A stretch of 64,000 nucleotides of DNA from Engraulis encrasicolus. Lineage: Eukaryota; Chordata; Actinopteri; Clupeiformes; Engraulidae. Below, in pieces: positions 25,892 through 38,306 of this stretch (its first letter is position 1; each line of letters begins with the position of its first letter). The notes beneath the pieces were generated by a model, which was not told where the DNA came from, ran no database searches, and saw nothing but the letters and a program-made list of their open reading frames with translations. The DNA lies in contig NW_026945687.1 in the NCBI RefSeq assembly GCF_034702125.1, positions 882,851 to 946,850 on the forward strand. Reading direction: 5' to 3'. Position numbers and translations under genes: made by a program.

Positions 25892-26503
25892 ACTAATAAT
25901 TATAATATATTAAGTAATAATTAGTCAACAGTTTATAAGTCACTTGTTATGCTTAAGTTACTATTGATATTTTAATTAATTAATCATAAAAGTATTTTTA
26001 ATAATATATTAAGTAACTTATTATTATGTTCTATTAAGTGTTACGGAAGGACTAATAAATATATTTTAAATGATTTATAAGTAATTAACAATAGTTTAGT
26101 TAATATTAACACTTAAAAATTATTTCATTACAATGTATTAATGATTAAATAATAAGCACTTAGTAAATATTGAACTATAAATTGTAAACTACAACTAATA
26201 ATTATAATATATTAAGTAATAATTAGTTAACAGTTTATAAGTCACTTGTTATGCTTAAGTTACTGTTGATATGTTAATTAATTAATCATAAAAGTATTTT
26301 TAATAATATATTAAGTAACTTATTATTATGTTCTATTAAGTGTTACGGAAGGACTAATACATATATTTTAAAACTTTGTAAGTGTTTAGTATACACCTAC
26401 AAATGTATAGTAAACCTTTAGTTAACTAATAGTTAACTGTTTGTTAACTGTTTGCTAACTGTTTATTAACTGTTTATAGCGGAAGGTTATTGTAAAGTGC
26501 TAC
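25892..26503. mobile_element. AT-rich MITE, right end with internal 301-bp duplication
   Basis: The stretch starting AACTAATAATTATAAT at 25891 recurs at 26192 over about 170 bases. The right terminus GGTTATTGTAAAGTGCTACC matches the GGTAGCACTTTACAATAA-type ends common in fish DNA elements. I did not find the left terminus. It abuts the LINE ORF1 remnant directly. Confidence 0.55.
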
Positions 26504-26872
26504 CGAATCCACAGACTTCGACCAGCAAAACCCAAGAAACGTTCCGATTCCATTATGACTACAGGAGAGCAGAACAAAGAGAAGCCCAAACCCCGAGCGA
26601 TCATCGCCTGTTTTGCGCAGCACGCACACAAGGAGATGGTCTTTGCGCGGGGGTCAATGCTCAAAGGAAAACCTTATGGTATTAACCAGCAGTATCCCAT
26701 GGAAATCGTGGACAGACGAAAAGCACTGCTTCCAGTTTACAGGGAGGAAAAGAAGAACAAAAAAGAAAAGGGCCGGGTAAGACTTGTTGCTGATAAACTC
26801 TACATTGACAATGAATTATACAAAGATGCAACAATTACACCATGGCTCTATCTACTAGACGCAGTTGAATGA
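26504..26872 (+). CDS. LINE-1-type ORF1 protein, C-terminal fragment
   Basis: The frame including MTTGEQNKEKPKPRAII (ATG at 26555) ends in a stop at 26870-26872. PRAIIACF, then KEMVFARG, and a closing basic/hydrophobic domain ending VRLVADKLYIDNEL match the C-terminal domain of L1 ORF1, the RNA-binding chaperone of the L1 ribonucleoprotein. The coiled-coil and RRM are missing, the upstream side being occupied by an AT-rich MITE. It lies about 245 bases before the ORF2 start, as in L1-type elements. Confidence 0.7.
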   Translation, partial: RIHRLRPAKPKKRSDSIMTTGEQNKEKPKPRAIIACFAQHAHKEMVFARGSMLKGKPYGINQQYPMEIVDRRKALLPVYREEKKNKKEKGRVRLVADKLYIDNELYKDATITPWLYLLDAVE

Positions 26873-27117
26873 ATGGCCTACTGCGCGTCAATTCAACTGA
26901 TATTGTTCTCCCAAATGAAATTGAGCTTTTTTTGTTGAATGCCCATGACAATGCATACTTTGATCTTTTAATAGGGTAGGGGTTATGTTAACTTTTTTGT
27001 TTTTGTGTTTTGTGTTTGTGTGTGCATACGTACTATTTAGTCTCCATAATAATGCCGCAAATAAAATGAATAGGCCTACAGAAGTTGCAGAAGATGTATA
27101 TCTCCTTGTAAAAACCC

Positions 27118-27720
27118 ATGAGTTTTGAATCCCTGTGTATTGCCAGTTATAACTGTAATGGACTGGCTAATGATGCTAAAAGAGTAGAGATATTTACTTG
27201 GTTAAAGGAGAAAAAAGAACTGGATATAATTTGTCTACAAGAGTGCCATTCTACCTATGATGATGAAGAGAAATGGAAACGAGAGTGGGAGGGGACTATT
27301 TACTTTAATCATGGAGCAAGAAATCAAAAAGGGGTTATGGTTCTGTTTAAAAAACATCTTGACTTTTGTGTGAATAAAATAGAGCGGGATGTGGAGGGTC
27401 GTATTATTATTTTAGAAGTAGAAATTGGAAGTAAATGCTTTTGTTTAGTTAATATATATGCTCCAAATGACTGATCCCATGTTCTTCAATGCTCTGTATA
27501 ATATGATTCAGAATTATGAAATACCCGTAATTCAAACCGGGGACCACAATGTTGTTATTGAGCCCTACAAAGACAGGGCAGGAGAGGGTGGTGACAGTCA
27601 CGCACAAAAAGGCATGCACTTATATCTTTGATGGCAGCAATGGATCTTGTTGATGTTTGGAGATTGAAGAATCCAGATCTTGTTAGATATACTTGGCGAA
27701 GGAACACCTCTGCAAGCAGG
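27118..27720 (+). pseudogene. L1/Tx1-type ORF2, endonuclease domain, frame-broken
   Basis: MSFESLCIASYNCNGL is the N-terminus of an APE-type endonuclease (Asn in the YNCNG motif), followed by CLQECHS (catalytic Glu) and the VNIYAPND block, where the frame stops at 27472-27474. The remaining endonuclease continues in other frames (TGDHNVVIEP near 27540, then SRIDFF near 27715). At least two frameshifts are therefore present and the endonuclease is not functional. The enzyme would nick target DNA for target-primed reverse transcription. Confidence 0.85.
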
Positions 27721-29504
27721 ATTGATTTCTTTCTGATTTCATTTTCTCTTATAGCAAAAGTTACTCAAGTGGCAATATCTGAAAGATTTAGATCTGATCA
27801 CCATCTTGTTGTACTAAAAATTAATTTTACAGATAATGATAGAGGTAAAGGTTATTGGAAATTGAATCAATCATTGTTGGAAGATGGGAAGACGATGGGA
27901 AGACGAAACTGTTTATTTCAGATTTTTTCCATTTTAACTCTGGTTCAGCAAATCCACATAGTGTATGGGATGCATTTAAATGTGCTTTTCGGGGGCATGC
28001 CATAAAATGTTCTTCTTGGAAACACAAGCAAAATTGTAAGAAAGAAAAAACTCTGTTGAATGAGGTGCAAAACATTAAAAATCATGTAGACGCAAACAGG
28101 TCTGATCGCCTTGACCAAGACCTTCTACTGCTAGATGATAAAGAAAAAGAATTTTTTAGAGAGTTTTATCAGGAGAAAATAAAAGGAATCATCTATAGAA
28201 ATAAGGCAACGTGGATAGAGCAGGGTGAAAAGTGCAGTAAGTACTTTTTACAACTTCAAAAAAGGAATTTTTCCAGAAAAAATATAACTAAAATTTTGAA
28301 GGACGATGGAACAAATATCATTTCAGCAAGTGGCATATTGAATACATTAATGGAATACTATAATGGGATATTTAATGAAGAAACCACAACGGCAGATAAT
28401 ATTTCACTAACTGAGCACATGAAAGGGTTTTTCTACCCAACACTCACGAAGGACCAACAAAAGCTGTGTGAAGGTCTTATCACAGAAGAAGAATTATATG
28501 AAGCCATTTGCTCTTTTCAAAATGGGAAAACACCTGGTTTAGATGGAATACCAGTGGAGTGGTATAAAACATTTTTCACAGAAATTAAAGTGCATTGGTT
28601 GACATGTTTTAACTATTCCCTTGAAATGGGTTACCAATCAAACTCCCAGAGAGAAGGTTTAATTTCCCTTCTTTTGAAACATGAGGCTGAAGGCAAGGAA
28701 AAAGATCCTGTGGAGTTAAAAAATTGGAGACCAATAACACTGTTGTGTTGTGATGCACGTATCTTGGCCAAATGTTTAGCACTCAGGCTTAAAAAAGTAA
28801 TTCAGAACTTAATTCACCCAGATCAAACAGGTTTTCTGAAAGATCGCTTCATAGGCGACAATATCAGACGTTTACTTGAAGTAATGGATTATTATGAAAA
28901 AGAAAATTTGCCTGGTCTAATTTTTATAGCTGATTTTCAGAAGGCATTCGACACAATTAGCTGGAATTTCATATATCAATGTTTGAAGACATATAATTTT
29001 GGTGCCAACTTTATCAAATGGATCCATGTGTTGTACCAACATCCTTGCAGTAGGATAATTAACAATGGGCACATTTCAAAGCCAATTACATTATCCAAAG
29101 GATTGAGGCAATGCCCTCTCTCAGCGTATTTGTTTATTCTTGCAATTGAAATACTGGCTATAAGAATAAGAAATAATCCAAACATTACAGGCTTAGAAAT
29201 TAATGGATTAGAATCAAGATGCTCTTTCTATGCAGATGACGCTTCTTTTTACATAAAACCAGATACTTTTTCTTTAGATTCTCTTATCACAGAATTGGAT
29301 TCCTTTGCCGTTTTATCTGGATTAAAACCAAATTATGATAAATGTTCCATCCTCAGAATAGGATCTTTCAAAGGTATGAGACATAATCTGTGTAAAGTGC
29401 CTATTCAGTATACAGATGGACCTGTTAACCTTTTGGGAATACATATACCAGTAGAGACAAAGCTCCTTATAAAGACCAATTTTGAGTTAAAGCTCCAGAA
29501 AATG
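27721..29504 (+). CDS. LINE ORF2 reverse-transcriptase module, copy 1 (in-frame)
   Basis: The frame open at 27855-29843 carries copy 1. It runs from the end of the endonuclease (IDFFLISFSLIAKVT, in the overlapping frame) through a Lys-rich linker into the RT: NGKTPGLDGIP, WRPITLLC, FIADFQKAFDTI (first catalytic Asp), a KGLRQCPLSAYLF block where the usual QG is changed, and FYADDASFY (29226-29240). At its 3' end the frame does not go on to the thumb but re-enters endonuclease-tail sequence at 29505. The triad is intact. Copy 1 has Lys where copies 2-4 carry a stop codon in the same ACAGAAATTAAAGTG context. Confidence 0.9.
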
Positions 29505-31281
29505 ATTGATTTATTTCTGATTTCATTTTCTCTTATAGCAAAAGTTACTCAAGTGGCAATATCTGAAAGATTTAGATCTGATCACCATCTTGTTGTACTA
29601 AAAATTAATTTTACAGATAATGATAGAGGTAAAGGTTATTGGAAATTGAATCAATCATTGTTGGAAGATGGGAATTTCATTAATGAGACGAAACTGTTTA
29701 TTTCAGATTTTTTCCATTTTAACTCTAGTTCAGCAAATCCACATAGTGTATGGGATGCATTTAAATGTGCTTTTCGGGGGCATGCCATAAATGTTCTTCT
29801 TGGAAACACAAGCAAAATTGTAAGAAAGAAAAAACTCTGTTGAATGAGGTGCAAAACATTAAAAATCATGTAGACGCAGGTCTGATTGCCTTGACCAAGA
29901 CCTTCTACTGCTAGATGATAAAGAAAAGGAATTACAAATGTTTTATCAGGAGAAAATAAAAGGAATCATCTATAGAAATAAGGCAACGTGGATGGAGCAG
30001 GGTGAAAAGTGCAGTAAGTACTTTTTACAACTTCAAAAAAGGAATTTTTCCAGAAAAAATATAACTAAAATATTGAAGGACGATGGAACAAATATCATTT
30101 CAGCAAGTGGCATATTGAATACATTAATGGAATACTATAATGGGATATTTAATGAAGAAACCACAACGGCAGATAATATTTCACTAACTGAGCACATGAA
30201 AGGGTTTTTCTACCCAACACTCACGAAGGACCAACAAAAGCTGTGTGAAGGTCTTATCACAGAAGAAGAATTATATGAAGCCATTTGCTCTTTTCAAAAT
30301 GGGAAAACACCTGGTTTAGATGGAATACCAGTGGAGTGGTATAAAACATTTTTCACAGAAATTTAAGTGCATTGGTTGACATGTTTTAACTATTCCCTTG
30401 AAATGGGTTACCAATCAAACTCCCAGAGAGAAGGTTTAATTTCCCTTCTTTTGAAACATGAGGCTGAAGGCAAGGAAAAAGATCCTGTGGAGTTAAAAAA
30501 TTGGAGACCAATAACACTGTTGTGTTGTGATGCACGTATCTTGGCCAAATGTTTAGCACTCAGGCTTAAAAAAGTAATTCAGAACTTAATTCACCCAGAT
30601 CAAACAGGTTTTCTGAAAGATCGCTTCATAGGCGACAATATCAGACGTTTACTTGAAGTAATGGATTATTATGAAAAAGAAAATTTGCCTGGTCTAATTT
30701 TTATAGCTGATTTTCAGAAGGCATTCGACACAATTAGCTGGAATTTCATATATCAATGTTTGAAGACATATAATTTTGGTGCCAACTTTATCAAATGGAT
30801 CCATGTGTTGTACCAACATCCTTGCAGTAGGATAATTAACAATGGGCACATTTCAAAGCCAATTACATTATCCAAAGGATTGAGGCAATGCCCTCTCTCA
30901 GCGTATTTGTTTATTCTTGCAATTGAAATACTGGCTATAAGAATAAGAAATAATCCAAACATTACAGGCTTACAAATTAATGGATTAGAATCAAGATGCT
31001 CTTTCTATGCAGATGACGCATCCTTTTACATAAAACCAGATACTTTTTCTTTAGATTCTCTTATCACAGAATTGGATTCCTTTGCCGTTTTATCTGGATT
31101 AAAACCAAATTATGATAAATGTTCCATCCTCAGAATAGGATCTTTCAAAGGTATGAGACATAATCTGTGTAAAGTGCCTATTCAGTATACAGATGGACCT
31201 GTTAACCTTTTGGGAATACATATACCAGTAGAGACAAAGCTCCTTATAAAGACCAATTTTGAGTTAAAGCTCCAGAAAATG
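29505..31281 (+). pseudogene. LINE ORF2 RT module, tandem copy 2
   Basis: A 1777-base unit, nearly identical to copy 1. A 4-base loss (AACA) after CATGTAGACGCA shifts the frame near 29878, and AAATTTAAGTG makes a stop at 30364-30366. The frame reopens to 31692 through the whole palm (FYADD present). This copy shares residues with copy 1 that copies 3-4 lack (NWRP, TWME, YQHPC), and shares LQING with copy 3. Confidence 0.92.
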
Positions 31282-33059
31282 ATTGATTTCTTTCTGATTT
31301 CATTTTCTCTTATAGCAAAAGTTACTCAAGTGGCAATATCTGAAAGATTTAGATCTGATCACCATCTTGTTGTACTAAAAATTAATTTTACAGATAATGA
31401 TAGAGGTAAAGGTTATTGGAAATTGAATCAATCATTGTTGGAAGATGGGAATTTCATTAATGAGACGAAACTGTTTATTTCAGATTTTTTCCATTTTAAC
31501 TCTAGTTCAGCAAATCCACATAGTGTATGGGATGCATTTAAATGTGCTTTTCGGGGGCATGCCATAAAATGTTCTTCTTGGAAACACAAGCAAAATTGTA
31601 AGAAAGAAAAAACTCTGTTGAATGAGGTGCAAAACATTAAAAATCATGTAGACGCAGGTCTGATTGCCTTGACCAAGACCTTCTACTGCTAGATGATAAA
31701 GAAAAGGAATTACAAATGTTTTATCAGGAGAAAATAAAAGGAATCATCTATAGAAATAAGGCAACGTATATGGAGCAGGGTGAAAAGTGCAGTAAGTACT
31801 TTTTACAACTTCAAAAAAGGAATTTTTCCAGAAAAAATATAACTAAAATTTTGAAGGACGATGGAACAAATATCATTTCAGCAAGTGGCATATTGAATAC
31901 ATTAATGGAATACTATAATGGGATATTTAATGAAGAAACCACAAAGGCAGATAATATTTCACTAACTGAGCACATGAAAGGGTTTTTCTACCCAACACTC
32001 ACGAAGGACCAACAAAAGCTGTGTGAAGGTCTTATCACAGAAGAAGAATTATATGAAGCCATTTGCTCTTTTCAAAATGGGAAAACACCTGGTTTAGATG
32101 GAATACCAGTGGAGTGGTATAAAACATTTTTCACAGAAATTTAAGTGCATTGGTTGACATGTTTTAACTATTCCCTTGAAATGGGTTACCAATCAAACTC
32201 CCAGAGAGAAGGTTTAATTTCCCTTCTTTTGAAACATGAGGCTGAAGGCAAGGAAAAAGATCCTGTGGAGTTAAAACATTGGAGACCAATAACACTGTTG
32301 TGTTGTGATGCACGTATCTTGGCCAAATGTTTAGCACTCAGGCTTAAAAAAGTAATTCAGAACTTAATTCACCCAGATCAAACAGGTTTTCTGAAAGATC
32401 GCTTCATAGGCGACAATATCAGACGTTTACTTGAAGTAATGGATTATTATGAAAAAGAAAATTTGCCTGGTCTAATTTTTATAGCTGATTTTCAGAAGGC
32501 ATTCGACACAATTAGCTGGAATTTCATATATCAATGTTTGAAGACATATAATTTTGGTGCCAACTTTATCAAATGGATCCATGTGTTGTACCAAAATCCT
32601 TGCAGTAGGATAATTAACAATGGGCACATTTCAAAGCCAATTACATTATCCAAAGGATTGAGGCAATGCCCTCTCTCAGCGTATTTGTTTATTCTTGCAA
32701 TTGAAATACTGGCTATAAGAATAAGAAATAATCCAAACATTACAGGCTTACAAATTAATGGATTAGAATCAAGATGCTCTTTCTATGCAGATGACGCTTC
32801 CTTTTACATAAAACCAGATACTTTTTCTTTAGATTCTCTTATCACAGAATTGGATTCCTTTGCCGTTTTATCTGGATTAAAACCAAATTATGATAAATGT
32901 TCCATCCTCAGAATAGGATCTTTCAAAGGTATGAGACATAATCTGTGTAAAGTGCCTATTCAGTATACAGATGGACCTGTTAACCTTTTGGGAATACATA
33001 TACCAGTAGAGACAAAGCTCCTTATAAAGACCAATTTTGAGTTAAAGCTCCAGAAAATG
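31282..33059 (+). pseudogene. LINE ORF2 RT module, tandem copy 3
   Basis: A 1778-base unit with the same 4-base loss and the same TAA stop as copy 2. It is distinguished by ACGTATATGGAG, ACCACAAAGGC and AAAACATTGG, all shared with copy 4. FYADD is intact. Confidence 0.92.
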
Positions 33060-34796
33060 ATTGATTTCTTTCTGATTTCATTTTCTCTTATAGCAAAAGT
33101 TACTCAAGTGGCAATATCTGAAAGATTTAGATCTGATCACCATCTTGTTGTACTAAAAATTAATTTTACAGATAATGATAGAGGTAAAGGTTATTGGAAA
33201 TTGAATCAATCATTGTTGGAAGATGGGAATTTCATTAATGAGACGAAACTGTTTATTTCAGATTTTTTCCATTTTAACTCTGGTTCAGCAAATCCACATA
33301 GTGTATGGGATGCATTTAAATGTGCTTTTCGGGGGCATGCCATAAAATGTTCTTCTTGGAAACACAAGCAAAATTGTAAGAAAGAAAAAACTCTGTTGAA
33401 TGAGGTGCAAAACATTAAAAATCATGTAGACGCAGGTCTGATTGCCTTGACCAAGACCTTCTACTGCTAGATGATAAAGAAAAGGAATTACAAATGTTTT
33501 ATCAGGAGAAAATAAAAGGAATCATCTATAGAAATAAGGCAACGTATATGGAGCAGGGTGAAAAGTGCAGTAAGTACTTTTTACAACTTCAAAAAAGGAA
33601 TTTTTCCAGAAAAAATATAACTAAAATTTTGAAGGACGATGGAACAAATATCATTTCAGCAAGTGGCATATTGAATACATTAATGGAATACTATAATGGG
33701 ATATTTAATGAAGAAACCACAAAGGCAGATAATATTTCACTAACTGAGCACATGAAAGGGTTTTTCTACCCAACACTCACGAAGGACCAACAAAAGCTGT
33801 GTGAAGGTCTTATCACAGAAGAAGAATTATATGAAGCCATTTGCTCTTTTCAAAATGGGAAAACACCTGGTTTAGATGGAATACCAGTGGAGTGGTATAA
33901 AACATTTTTCACAGAAATTTAAGTGCATTGGTTGACATGTTTTAACTATTCCCTTGAAATGGGTTACCAATCAAACTCCCAGAGAGAAGGTTTAATTTCC
34001 CTTCTTTTGAAACATGAGGCTGAAGGCAAGGAAAAAGATCCTGTGGAGTTAAAACATTGGAGACCAATAACACTGTTGTGTTGTGATGCACGTATCTTGG
34101 CCAAATGTTTAGCACTCAGGCTTAAAAAAGTAATTCAGAACTTAATTCACCCAGATCAAACAGGTTTTCTGAAAGATCGCTTCATAGGCGACAATATCAG
34201 ACGTTTACTTGAAGTAATGGATTATTATGAAAAAGAAAATTTGCCTGGTCTAATTTTTATAGCTGATTTTCAGAAGGCATTCGACACAATTAGCTGGAAT
34301 TTCATATATCAATGTTTGAAGACATATAATTTTGGTGCCAACTTTATCAAATGGATCCATGTGTTGTACCAAAATCCTTGCAGTAGGATAATTAACAATG
34401 GGCACATTTCAAAGCCAATTACATTATCCAAAGGATTTAGGCAATGCCCTCTCTCAGCGTATTTGTTTATTCTTGCAATTGAAATACTGGCTATAAGAAT
34501 AAGAAATAATCCAAACATTACAGGCTTAGAAATTAATGGATTAGAATCAAGATGCTCTTTCTATGCAGATGACGCTTCCTTTTACATAAAACCAGATACT
34601 TTTTCTTTAGATTCTCTTATCACAGAATTGGATTCCTTTGCCGTTTTATCTGGATTAAAACCAAATTATGATAAATGTTCCATCCTCAGAATAGGATCTT
34701 TCAAAGGTATGAGACATAATCTGTGTAAAGTGCCTATTCAGTATACAGATGGACCTGTTAACCTTTTGGGAATACATATACCAGTAGAGACAGAAA
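33060..34796 (+). pseudogene. LINE ORF2 RT module, tandem copy 4, joined to the 3' part of ORF2
   Basis: The last unit, with the same stop (33920-33922) and frameshift as copies 2-3. It carries KGFRQC instead of KGLRQC and LEING like copy 1. It lacks about 40 bases at the end (the TTATAAAGACCAATTTTGAG block) and passes directly into the thumb/C-terminal region of ORF2. Confidence 0.92.
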
Positions 34797-36155
34797 ATGA
34801 ATAAAATTCTTCAGGCCTGGAGAGGAAATTATCTTTCGATTTATGGAAAAATAACAGTGATTAATTCATTGATACTTTCACAATTTACATATTTATTACA
34901 AGCGTTACCATCTCCTGATGGAGTGTTTATGAAAACATATGAAAAAATAATTTTTAATTTTATTTGGAATTGTAAGACTGATAAAATAAAGCGTTCCTAT
35001 GTCTATAATACACGTGAGAATGGTGGTCTAGGACTGAAGAATCTTGCAACACTGGATACAACCCTAAAAGGGGCATGGGTTCAACGACTGTACAAAAATC
35101 GACACTGGTTTACATTTAGATTACTCTTAGCCCAAGGTGGTACATCATTGGGAAAAATGTTGCCCTTTTTTCAACTAAATCAAGATTCAAAAACATTGTG
35201 TGACGTTTTCCCTAAGCTGTCCCCCTTTTACAGAAATTGTCTTTCCTTATGGTGTCACTATCAGTTTTCTAAGCCAAGTAATACCTCAGAGATCAAGCAA
35301 CAGATTCTGTGGTTGAATTCAAACATTAATATAGACAAAAAACCTGTATATTGGCAATCTTTTTTAGACAATAATGTAGTTTTTGTGAATGATGTACTCA
35401 ATGAAAATGGAGAATTTCATACATATGAATCTTTTGTTTCAATGTATGGGGATTTTTGTCTAAAACTACATTATCTGCAGTTGATCTCAGCAATACCATC
35501 AACGTGGAAAACAACACTACTACAATCCAATACTGACTTGTGTGTCTGTCGCCCATCCCAAACCACAAGTGGCTAGGACATAGAAAAATCAACTTGGACA
35601 TGTACCATTTTTTTCTGTCCTCATGAAAAAAAAGCAACAATACCATATTATTTTCAAGATTTAATATCTTCAGAAATGTGTGTGAATCATCAGATGTAAC
35701 ATATTTATGGGCTTTTCAAATGAAAATGTTCTACAAGATCTTGCCTACAAAGAAAATGTTAAAAAATTTGGAAAATAACCGAGGACAACACATGTAGATA
35801 TTGTGGAGAAGAAGAAGAGGATATTATGCATTTATTTTGGTACTGCCCAAATGTGGCTAGATTTTGGCACAAGTTGGTGGGTTGGCTGTCTGGACAGGGA
35901 CTCGCCTTATCATTATCACCACATACTGTTATCTGGGGTTTTCAAGAACAGAAAAATATGTTGCTAAGCACCATTGTACTCCTTGGTAATTTTTTTATTT
36001 TTAAAAAAGAAAAGAATGTTCACTTAGAATCATTTATTATGTTCTTGAAACATCATTATCTATTAACTAAAATTATGTCTAAAAGCAAAGGACAGGCACA
36101 ACCTGATGGTTGGCAAGACTTGATAATTACAAAAGAATGGGAAAAAGAACTATAA
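34797..36155 (+). pseudogene. LINE ORF2 C-terminal part (thumb, Cys-rich end)
   Basis: 34797-35576 reads NKILQAWRGNYLSIYGKI, the conserved L1 segment after the RT palm (W..R.LS..GK), then FNFIWNCK and GGLGLKNL, typical of L1-type ORF2. It stops at 35574-35576. After further frame breaks, CRYCGEEEEDIMHLFWYC (about 35797-35850) gives the Cys-rich C-terminal motif, and the last frame ends at 36153-36155. It is single-copy, unlike the RT module. Confidence 0.85.
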
Positions 36156-36186
36156 GAATGTTTTTTTTTTGACACTTGTATGTCGC

Positions 36187-36228
<42 letters not shown>

Positions 36229-36484
36229 TCCTTAGTTTATGGCCACTAAGAAGTTAGGTGGATTAATTTAAGATATTTTCTGATGGAGTATGTATGCTTT
36301 TTATTTATTTTATTTTATTTTTTTGTTGTTGTTGTTGTTGTTTTGTTTGATTATTATTGTCCTTGTTCCTTTTTGTTGGTTTTTGCTGTTTGTTTTGGCT
36401 TTTTGTTAGTGTTTTTCTTTTTGTCCATGTTATCGTTTGTACCACTACGTCTTTTCTTCTAATAAAAAAAAAAACAAAAAAAAA
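36156..36484 (+). other. LINE 3' UTR, (TC)n tract and poly(A) tail
   Basis: It contains (TC)n at about 36190-36223, a T-rich stretch with GTT repeats, and ends in an A-rich tail at about 36463-36484, marking the LINE 3' terminus. Confidence 0.75.
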
Positions 36485-37107
36485 CATGTCATATTGAATG
36501 ACAGCGATCATACAACCCAAGTTAAGAAGAACTTGTGGATACTAGAGTTAGTTATTAGTCTAGTTCTACTAAAATGTCAACCTGGGACCTTAGTCAGAGA
36601 GAGTGCGAATCAGACCCTGTCGGAGAGTGAAGAATATTTTTTCTATGGCTCAACAGTCACGCTAGCAGAGATTCTAGGAATAGTTAGGACTACGTTGTGT
36701 TATCTCTCTGGCGCTAGCATTTCAAGCTAGGCGGATCCGATCGATTAGCTATCTCGTTCTATGCTAGCGGGCTGACAAGCATCGTACTCTCATACAATGA
36801 TATTGATACATGAACGATCCAAATACAAATTAGTACACACCGGGGTACACAGAAAACATACAGCCGTCATTTCCGGGGGGGGATTGCCTCTGTCTGGCTA
36901 TATCGAAAAGGCTTCATGCTAATGTGTACAACAACACACAACCCATCAGATCTAGTCACCTGCATCATGAATAGCGGCCTACTAGCTCTACCTCTCTGCT
37001 ACTACTAGAGCTACAGAAATTGGAGACACAATCTGAGCACAAACAACGTACAGGTACAAACAACGTGTAGTTCGGTCTCACTAGAAAAAAAACAATAAAC
37101 CACTCAC
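36485..37107. other. unassigned
   Basis: No gene or element is recognised in this stretch. Confidence 0.6.
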
Positions 37108-37157
37108 CTTTGTCTGCGTCATCCACAACCTGTTGGTGCTCCGTCGGAATCGTCAGC
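37108..37157 (-). CDS. candidate third exon of the THAP gene
   Basis: The minus-strand acceptor GGTTTCTGCAG and donor CAAAG/GTGAGT bound 50 bases. In the phase left by the preceding exon it reads 12 codons (ADDSDGAPTGCG) to a TGA; in another phase it is fully open (IPTEHQQVVDDADK). The splice sites are good but the phase conflict leaves its role open: a last coding exon, or an exon of another isoform. Confidence 0.3.
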
Positions 37158-37820
37158 CTGCAGAAACCTAATAACTAGCACTCCAAGTTATATTTATGTA
37201 TCGGTAGTTATTACAGCTCCGAATAGAGTTGCATTATTACTGGACTAACGCACGAGTGAGTGGGCCTGTTCTCGCTGCACACACAGAGGCCTTGATCCCG
37301 CTGTCAAGCCATGCCTCTGATTGGTCCCATGGAAAGCGATAACTTGCCAATAAGCGGTGTTTTGATTGGCTTCCATCCTCTGACCCCACCCCCCATCAAA
37401 AGAGGGCCAAAATTCGTAGACTTGTAAAAGCGATCCACACTTGTGTGCTTGCTGCTCCGAGCAGGAAGAGGTTCGCACAGCATGGCAAAACAGATTCACA
37501 TTTGTACACACTCCTACTGCCACACAACTACAAAACATTTATACAGGTACGTTTTTTATTTTAGGAGATGCAAAATATGTGTGCAGATCTACAAAATTAA
37601 CCTGCAGATGCAAAATGTTTTTCCACAAATACATTGTATCTGGCACGTATGTGAAATTATTCCGCACATCTGCATTTTATTTCTGCAGATACAATCTTTA
37701 TGGCCTTGTTCTAGTTCCATAGATGAAGTCTTTCTGACATTTCAGAGGTGGGCAAACTGTGTTTATTTGCATTTAGCTTCCACTGCAGCCATGATTGGAG
37801 ATATTGTGTAGACTACTTAC
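37158..37820. other. putative intron, no further gene
   Basis: Lies between exon candidates of the THAP gene. It contains an imperfect repeat of GCAGAT/CAAAAT blocks at 37570-37690. Confidence 0.5.
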
Positions 37821-37952
37821 AAACTGTGCTTGGACAAAGGGAGGAATCCTGACTGGTGTTGGTGTTGAGAGCATTGGTGCTGGGGCTGCCTGTGATTCAT
37901 CCTCTTCTGATGATGAGGACAACGCAACAGCAGACGTTGACGTGGTGATAGT
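37821..37952 (-). CDS. second exon of a THAP-domain gene
   Basis: The acceptor CGTATGACATTTCAG and donor CAGTTT/GTAAGT on the minus strand bound exactly 132 bases (44 codons) that stay open in the phase set by exon 1. The peptide is Ser/Thr-rich, has an acidic SSSSEEDES cluster of the kind phosphorylated by CK2, then Pro-rich PAPMLSTPTPVRIPPFVQ. This is a disordered linker, as commonly follows a THAP domain. Together with exon 1 it gives 157 residues. Confidence 0.6.
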
Positions 37953-38306
37953 CTGAAATGTCATACGTTGAATAACGTTACACACATTTACGAGTACCGT
38001 CAGACTAACACAGTAAAACATGGTTGATTGACATCGCTAATAGCGAATTTATTTAGATCTACAACGCATAGCAAAGTGTCACTTTGCTAAATTTGCTGAC
38101 GAGTGGAGTTAGCGAGGCAAACACATAGAACAACAAGCGAACAAAACATATAATACTAGATATTTACTTTGTAAACAGCCAAACATAATAGATGAGCCGC
38201 TTTACAGCAGACGACGACATCAGTGTGTGTTCAGTAGCCACTTGAGCCGAGTCAGGAAGAGAACCTTAGTTATTACCAATATGTATTATAAGTCAGTGGT
38301 TATTAC

